A stretch of 8,321 nt of DNA from Verrucomicrobiota bacterium (GTDB taxonomy: Bacteria; Verrucomicrobiota; Verrucomicrobiia; Chthoniobacterales; UBA10450), in contig QHOM01000117.1 of assembly GCA_003218785.1 (NCBI GenBank), positions 1 to 8,321 on the forward strand, read 5' to 3'. Shown here piece by piece: positions 4,962 through 8,321 of the stretch (positions within the stretch are counted from its first letter, which is position 1; each line of letters opens with the position of its first letter). The position numbers were made by a program, and so were the translations under genes. The notes below the pieces were generated by a model, which was given only the letters and a program-made list of their open reading frames with translations, did no database searches and was not told the origin of the DNA.

Positions 4962-6773
4962 ATGTCCACCGAGATCAACAAGCAGATCGAGCTGGAGATC
5001 GCGCACGTCTTGTTCATTGACATCGTTGGCTATTCCAAACTTTCGATTAATCAACAGCGCGCGGTGGTTGATGAGCTGACCGAAGTCGTCCGCGGTTCGG
5101 ATCAATTTCAGAAGGCGGAAGCGGCGGAACGCTTAATTAAAATCCCCACCGGTGACGGCATGGCATTGGTTTTTTACACCAGTCCAGAAGCGCCAGCACA
5201 ATGCGCCGTCGAAATCAGCCGTATTCTCAAAGAGCATCCACGCTTACAACTTCGGATGGGGGTGCACAGCGGTCCGGTCAGCGGCGTGATCGACGTGACT
5301 GGTCGCGCAAATCTCGCTGGCGCTGGCCTCAACATGGCGCAGCGGGTGATGGATTGCGGGGACGCGGGTCACATTCTTGTCTCCAAGCGCGTCGCCGACG
5401 ATTTGGGAGAATACGAACATTGGCGTCCGCTCCTGCATGATCTCGGTTCGTGCGAAGTGAAGCATGGTGTGCGCGTCTCGGTCGTGAACCTTTACGCCGA
5501 TCAAGTAGGCAATGCGAAGCTGCCGCGGAAATTAGAGACCGTGCAGAAACGCCGGACGCGTCTGCGCTGGGCGGGGATGGCGGCAGTGTTGCTCGCGCTC
5601 GCGGCAATCGTCGCCAGTATCGCAATGTTTTCCCGTAATCGCGTGCGATCGACGCTGGCCGCGCCGGAAAAAAGCATCGCTGTCTTACCCTTCGAAAACC
5701 TGAGCCGTGATCCCGACAACGCTTACTTTGCCGACGGCATCCAGGACGAGATTCTGACGCGCTTATCCAAGATCGCCGATCTGAAGGTGATCTCGCGGAC
5801 CTCGACGGAGCATTACAAGAGCGCGCCTGAAAACCTCTCGGAGATCGCGAGGCAACTTGGCGTCGCGAACATCTTGGAAGGAAGGGTGCAAAAGAGCGGC
5901 GACGCCGTGCGCGTGAACGTGCAGTTAATCAAGGCGGCTAATGAATCCCAGCTTTGGGCCGATACCTTTGATCGCAAACTGTACGACATCTTTTCGGTTG
6001 AAAGCGAGGTGGCAAGAGCCATCGCCGACCACTTGCGGGCAAACCTGAGCGGTCGGGAAGAGCAAGTCATCGCCGCCAAACCGACGGATAATCCCGAGGC
6101 TTACGATGCCTACCTGCGTGGTCTGGCTTATTCTCTGAAAACGGCAAGCTCATCCGCCAACTCTCTTGGCGCACAGAAATACCTTAGAGAAGCGGTGCGG
6201 TTGGACCCGAAGTTCGCGCTTAGTTGGGCGCTGCTGTCAATCGTTGATGCGCGCGGCTACCTCACACTGACTCTTCAACCAACGGTCGCGCTCCGTGAAG
6301 AGGCGCGGCAGGCAGCCGAAACAGCGCTCACTCTTCAGCCCAATCTCGGCGAGGCTGTATTGGCCAAGGGATCTTACCACTACTCTTGCCTAAAGGATTA
6401 CTACACCGCAGTGCGTTACTTTGAGCAAGCACGTCAGCTCCTGCCCAATAGCAGCCGGATTCCTGAATTGCTGGCCTATGTCGCGCGGAGGCGAGGCCAG
6501 TGGGACCGGAGCGAGTCGTACTTCAACGAAGCCGAGCAGCTCGACCCGCGCAACGTTTCGCTGCTTTACGCCGGACGACCTCGATACCCTTGTAGAAAAG
6601 GCGGCTATCGCACAAGCCGAGGGCGACCTTCCGCGGGCTGCCGCACTACTCGCTCCACTGCATCCGAACGCCGACGACTCCATCGCGTTGGAAACACAAG
6701 TTTACCAAGCGATCCTGGAGCGTCGCCCTGCACAAATCATCCCTCGGCTAAAGGAGATATTGGCCAAGCCTGA
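4962..6773 (+). CDS. Class III nucleotidyl cyclase with TM helix, TolB-N-like domain and TPRs (frame-disrupted)
   Basis: Domains in order: class III adenylate/guanylate cyclase (residues 12-165), one membrane helix (203-223), a TolB N-terminal-like domain (238-370, beginning KSIAVLPFENLS), then TPRs (about 380-535). The cyclase domain would make cAMP or cGMP in the cytoplasm. Metal-binding Asp are D20 (FIDIVGYS) and D65 (PTGDGMALVF); the transition-state pair N124 and R128 (GLNMAQRV) is present. N117 occupies the position usually Asp in adenylyl cyclases, so the nucleotide is undecided. The TolB-like and TPR parts presumably form a periplasmic sensor or protein-binding region. ATG 4962 gives a family-like start (LEIAHVLFIDIVGYSKLS). 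True homology ends at residue 534-535 (base 6564); residues 536-603 are Arg/Ser/Pro-rich out-of-frame translation. The C-terminal half continues one frame over at 6565-7260. Transcribed divergently from the TPR fragment. Confidence 0.88.
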   Translation: MSTEINKQIELEIAHVLFIDIVGYSKLSINQQRAVVDELTEVVRGSDQFQKAEAAERLIKIPTGDGMALVFYTSPEAPAQCAVEISRILKEHPRLQLRMGVHSGPVSGVIDVTGRANLAGAGLNMAQRVMDCGDAGHILVSKRVADDLGEYEHWRPLLHDLGSCEVKHGVRVSVVNLYADQVGNAKLPRKLETVQKRRTRLRWAGMAAVLLALAAIVASIAMFSRNRVRSTLAAPEKSIAVLPFENLSRDPDNAYFADGIQDEILTRLSKIADLKVISRTSTEHYKSAPENLSEIARQLGVANILEGRVQKSGDAVRVNVQLIKAANESQLWADTFDRKLYDIFSVESEVARAIADHLRANLSGREEQVIAAKPTDNPEAYDAYLRGLAYSLKTASSSANSLGAQKYLREAVRLDPKFALSWALLSIVDARGYLTLTLQPTVALREEARQAAETALTLQPNLGEAVLAKGSYHYSCLKDYYTAVRYFEQARQLLPNSSRIPELLAYVARRRGQWDRSESYFNEAEQLDPRNVSLLYAGRPRYPCRKGGYRTSRGRPSAGCRTTRSTASERRRLHRVGNTSLPSDPGASPCTNHPSAKGDIGQA

Positions 6774-7260
6774 TCCAGCGTTGGGTTATGTGACTGGCGA
6801 ACTGCGCTTTTGGTTAGGGTGGGCGCAAGAAATCGCCGGTGACCATGCCGCCGCCCAGGAAAGTTGGCGACAGGCGCGCAGCGAACTGGAACCTTACATC
6901 AAAGAACAGCCGGAAAATTATGGCCTCATTGGAGATCTCGCGCTGACCAATAGCGGTCTCGGTGACAAAGCTGCCGCATTGAGTCTGGCTGAACGCGCCA
7001 TGGCCGTGATCCCGATCGAGAAAGACGCGATTGATGGTTGCATTGCGATCGAGATCCTCGCCCGAGTGACGGCGCAGGTAGGCGAGCGCGACCGCGCCAT
7101 TGCCGCTTTACAAAAGCTACTCTCGATACCGTCCAGTGGCCCACTGGCTTCAAGCATGCCGCTCACCCCTGCGCTGCTCCGCCTCGATCCGATGTTCGAT
7201 CCGCTCCGGAATGATCCGCGCTTCCAAAAACTCATTGCCTCGATCGCGCCGAAAAAATGA
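6565..7260 (+). pseudogene. Out-of-frame C-terminal TPR part of the cyclase gene
   Basis: From TTT at 6565 the +1-shifted frame reads TPDDLDTLVEKAAIAQAEGD and continues for 231 codons as helical TPR-like protein (AAALLAPLHPN, FWLGWAQEIAGDHAAAQESW, AALSLAERAMAVIP, RAIAALQKLLSIP) to the expected family ending (PALLRLDPMFDPLRNDPRFQKL, residues just before the stop at 7260). The upstream frame ends its TPR homology with EQLDPRNVSLL at 6566. DPRNVSLL and TPDDLDTL occupy equivalent positions of successive TPR units, so roughly one 34-residue unit is absent between them and the net length change is not a multiple of three. An in-frame ATG exists at 6421, but 6421-6564 is a shadow of the upstream frame. 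Without frameshifting or reinitiation this half is not translated with the cyclase. Confidence 0.8.
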
Positions 7261-7630
7261 CTACTGAACTCAAGCAGACTGCCAGAACTCTCGTCGGGGA
7301 AAGTAATTCTCTTTGCTTAATGAAAGTTTCTCCTCGCGATACTTTTCATATCGCCATCGAGCAATGCCGAGGCCGAGCCGTTTCGACTTCTTGCTGACCA
7401 GAGCGGTTCGCTGGGCAATGGATTAATTGCCTTCTTCTAAAGCGACACTACGTCGGATTCGTTCCCCTCACGGCCCACACTTTATCCAGGCAAATGGGTA
7501 TCCGGCCAATCCAAAAACAATGGGTAGCACCGTTTGCAAAATCAAGGCTCGATTCCGGGCCTTCAACCGGTCGACGCCGCAGGCCTATCTAGCTAGCTCC
7601 TGACCGCGCGGACCCTGGCGCGCCTGATCT
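7261..7630. other. Gene-free spacer between the cyclase gene and the Kelch gene
   Basis: About 370 bp with frequent stops in all frames and no family resemblance. It follows the cyclase gene stop directly and ends at the abrupt Kelch stop. Minor palindromes (AGCTAGCT at 7591-7598 and a 5-bp GCGCG/CGCGC stem at 7606-7623) are too short and lack a T-run, so no terminator is called. No tRNA or repeat array is seen. Confidence 0.55.
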
Positions 7631-8321
7631 TCACGGCCCGTTTGGGTGGCTCAGCACCCAGCTGCCCCACAGAGGTCCATCGTGAATGCCGCCGCTAGTC
7701 CCGCCACCACCCATAATCATGAGGTGGTTCACGGTATCAATTCCCACGTTGTTGTAGCGGGAGCTCGCCACCGGACCGTTAATATTAAGCTGCGTCCACA
7801 CAGGTGTCCCACCGAGTCCATTGGCGTGGGAAAGCACCCAAGTGTCGCCGAGGTTCATGGTCGGATTCCCGCAGCAGCCGTTGATGCCGCCGAAGATTGT
7901 CATCGTGTTACTGCTTGGTAAGTAGACAGCACCGTGGTTCCCTCGATTGGCCGGAGAACCGGTGGCATCCTGAGCAACAAGGTTGCTCCACACCGGCGTT
8001 CCTATGCCGTTCGCATGCGATAGGGCCCAAACCGCATTTGTAGTTTGACAGGTTGTGCCGACCATCCCAACCCCGCCGAAAACGGTCATGACATTGTTCG
8101 AGGAATCATAAACCGCGGTCGAATGATACTGCCCTGCTGGTGGGCCCCCCGTGGGCGAGAGCTGGGTCCAGTTTTGAGTGCCGGGGGGCAGGCCATTGGC
8201 GTTACTTAGCACCCATACATCCGAATAGGTGGCACAGTTTTCCCCCAGCGCCCCATTCTGGCCTGCCCAAACAATCATTGAATTGGTAGTGGGGTCATAA
8301 ACGGCCTGGTGAGCCTGCCGC
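7631..8321 (-). CDS. Kelch-repeat / galactose-oxidase-like beta-propeller protein, partial at right edge
   Basis: The frame is open to the right edge: codons before the internal ATG at 8278 read RQAHQAVYDPTTNS, good Kelch sequence, so the true start lies outside the window. At least 230 residues are present. A ~62-residue blade repeats: R-x-x-H-x-AVYD, then a hydrophobic strand ending in FGG, then a loop, then WVLSNANG followed by W-T-Q-L. Counting from the 8278 ATG, the WVLS-x-x-NG motif occurs at residues 22, 84, 147 and 207 (bases near 8215, 8029, 7840, 7660). Loops carry Cys (14, 77, 135, 136), compatible with an exported, disulfide-bonded protein; the signal peptide is out of view. Such propellers bind proteins or carbohydrates; no specific role can be given. 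The protein stops at SHPNGP, in mid-blade, without the W-T-Q-L strand, suggesting a 3' truncation. Confidence 0.85.
   Translation of the reverse strand, partial: RQAHQAVYDPTTNSMIVWAGQNGALGENCATYSDVWVLSNANGLPPGTQNWTQLSPTGGPPAGQYHSTAVYDSSNNVMTVFGGVGMVGTTCQTTNAVWALSHANGIGTPVWSNLVAQDATGSPANRGNHGAVYLPSSNTMTIFGGINGCCGNPTMNLGDTWVLSHANGLGGTPVWTQLNINGPVASSRYNNVGIDTVNHLMIMGGGGTSGGIHDGPLWGSWVLSHPNGP

Noticed and set aside
7606..7623. Hairpin terminator for the Kelch or cyclase gene
   Set aside because: The stem is 5 bp (GCGCG/CGCGC) with an 8-base loop and no T-run on either side.

Overview
The window reads as a piece of a soil-type bacterial chromosome, most likely Verrucomicrobiota (Chthoniobacterales / Candidatus Udaeobacter-like). 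That placement is from recalled resemblance of the proteins (cyclase-TolB-TPR protein, ArnT-like transferase, ATP-grasp-like conserved protein) and the repeat-rich gene borders; it was not searched. No gene start has a strong Shine-Dalgarno sequence.

Left block, minus strand, transcribed right to left: an ArnT/GT83-type membrane glycosyltransferase (3720-2089), then ruvA (2038-1427), then a conserved protein with ATP-grasp-like features (1404-22). Gaps are 50 and 22 bp, so one transcript is plausible. Divergent from the transferase is a PAP2-family membrane phosphatase (3740-4369, plus). A lipid-linked sugar transferase beside a PAP2 phosphatase suggests envelope or polyprenyl-phosphate metabolism.

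Middle block: a TPR-only C-terminal piece on the minus strand (4375-4938), probably the remnant of a longer gene, sits 5 bp from the phosphatase stop. Divergent from it is a large plus-strand gene for a class III nucleotidyl cyclase, one membrane helix, a TolB-N-like domain and TPRs (4962 onward). It is broken near 6565: the remaining TPR half continues in another frame to 7260, and the TPR phase suggests that about one TPR unit was lost.

Right block: about 370 bp without a recognisable gene, then a minus-strand Kelch-repeat (beta-propeller) gene that enters from the right edge and stops abruptly in the middle of a blade at 7631.

The most unusual signal is repetitive. Four short tandem arrays with 7- or 8-bp periods sit exactly at gene borders (1336-1363, 1392-1426, 2045-2084, 4320-4354) and extend into coding ends. 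Two identical 40-bp palindrome-bearing units (3051-3130) lie inside the glycosyltransferase gene and are read through in two different frames. All three frames of the unit are stop-free on the coding strand, recalling Rickettsia palindromic elements. I found no RNA genes, CRISPR arrays, insertion sequences or convincing terminators.
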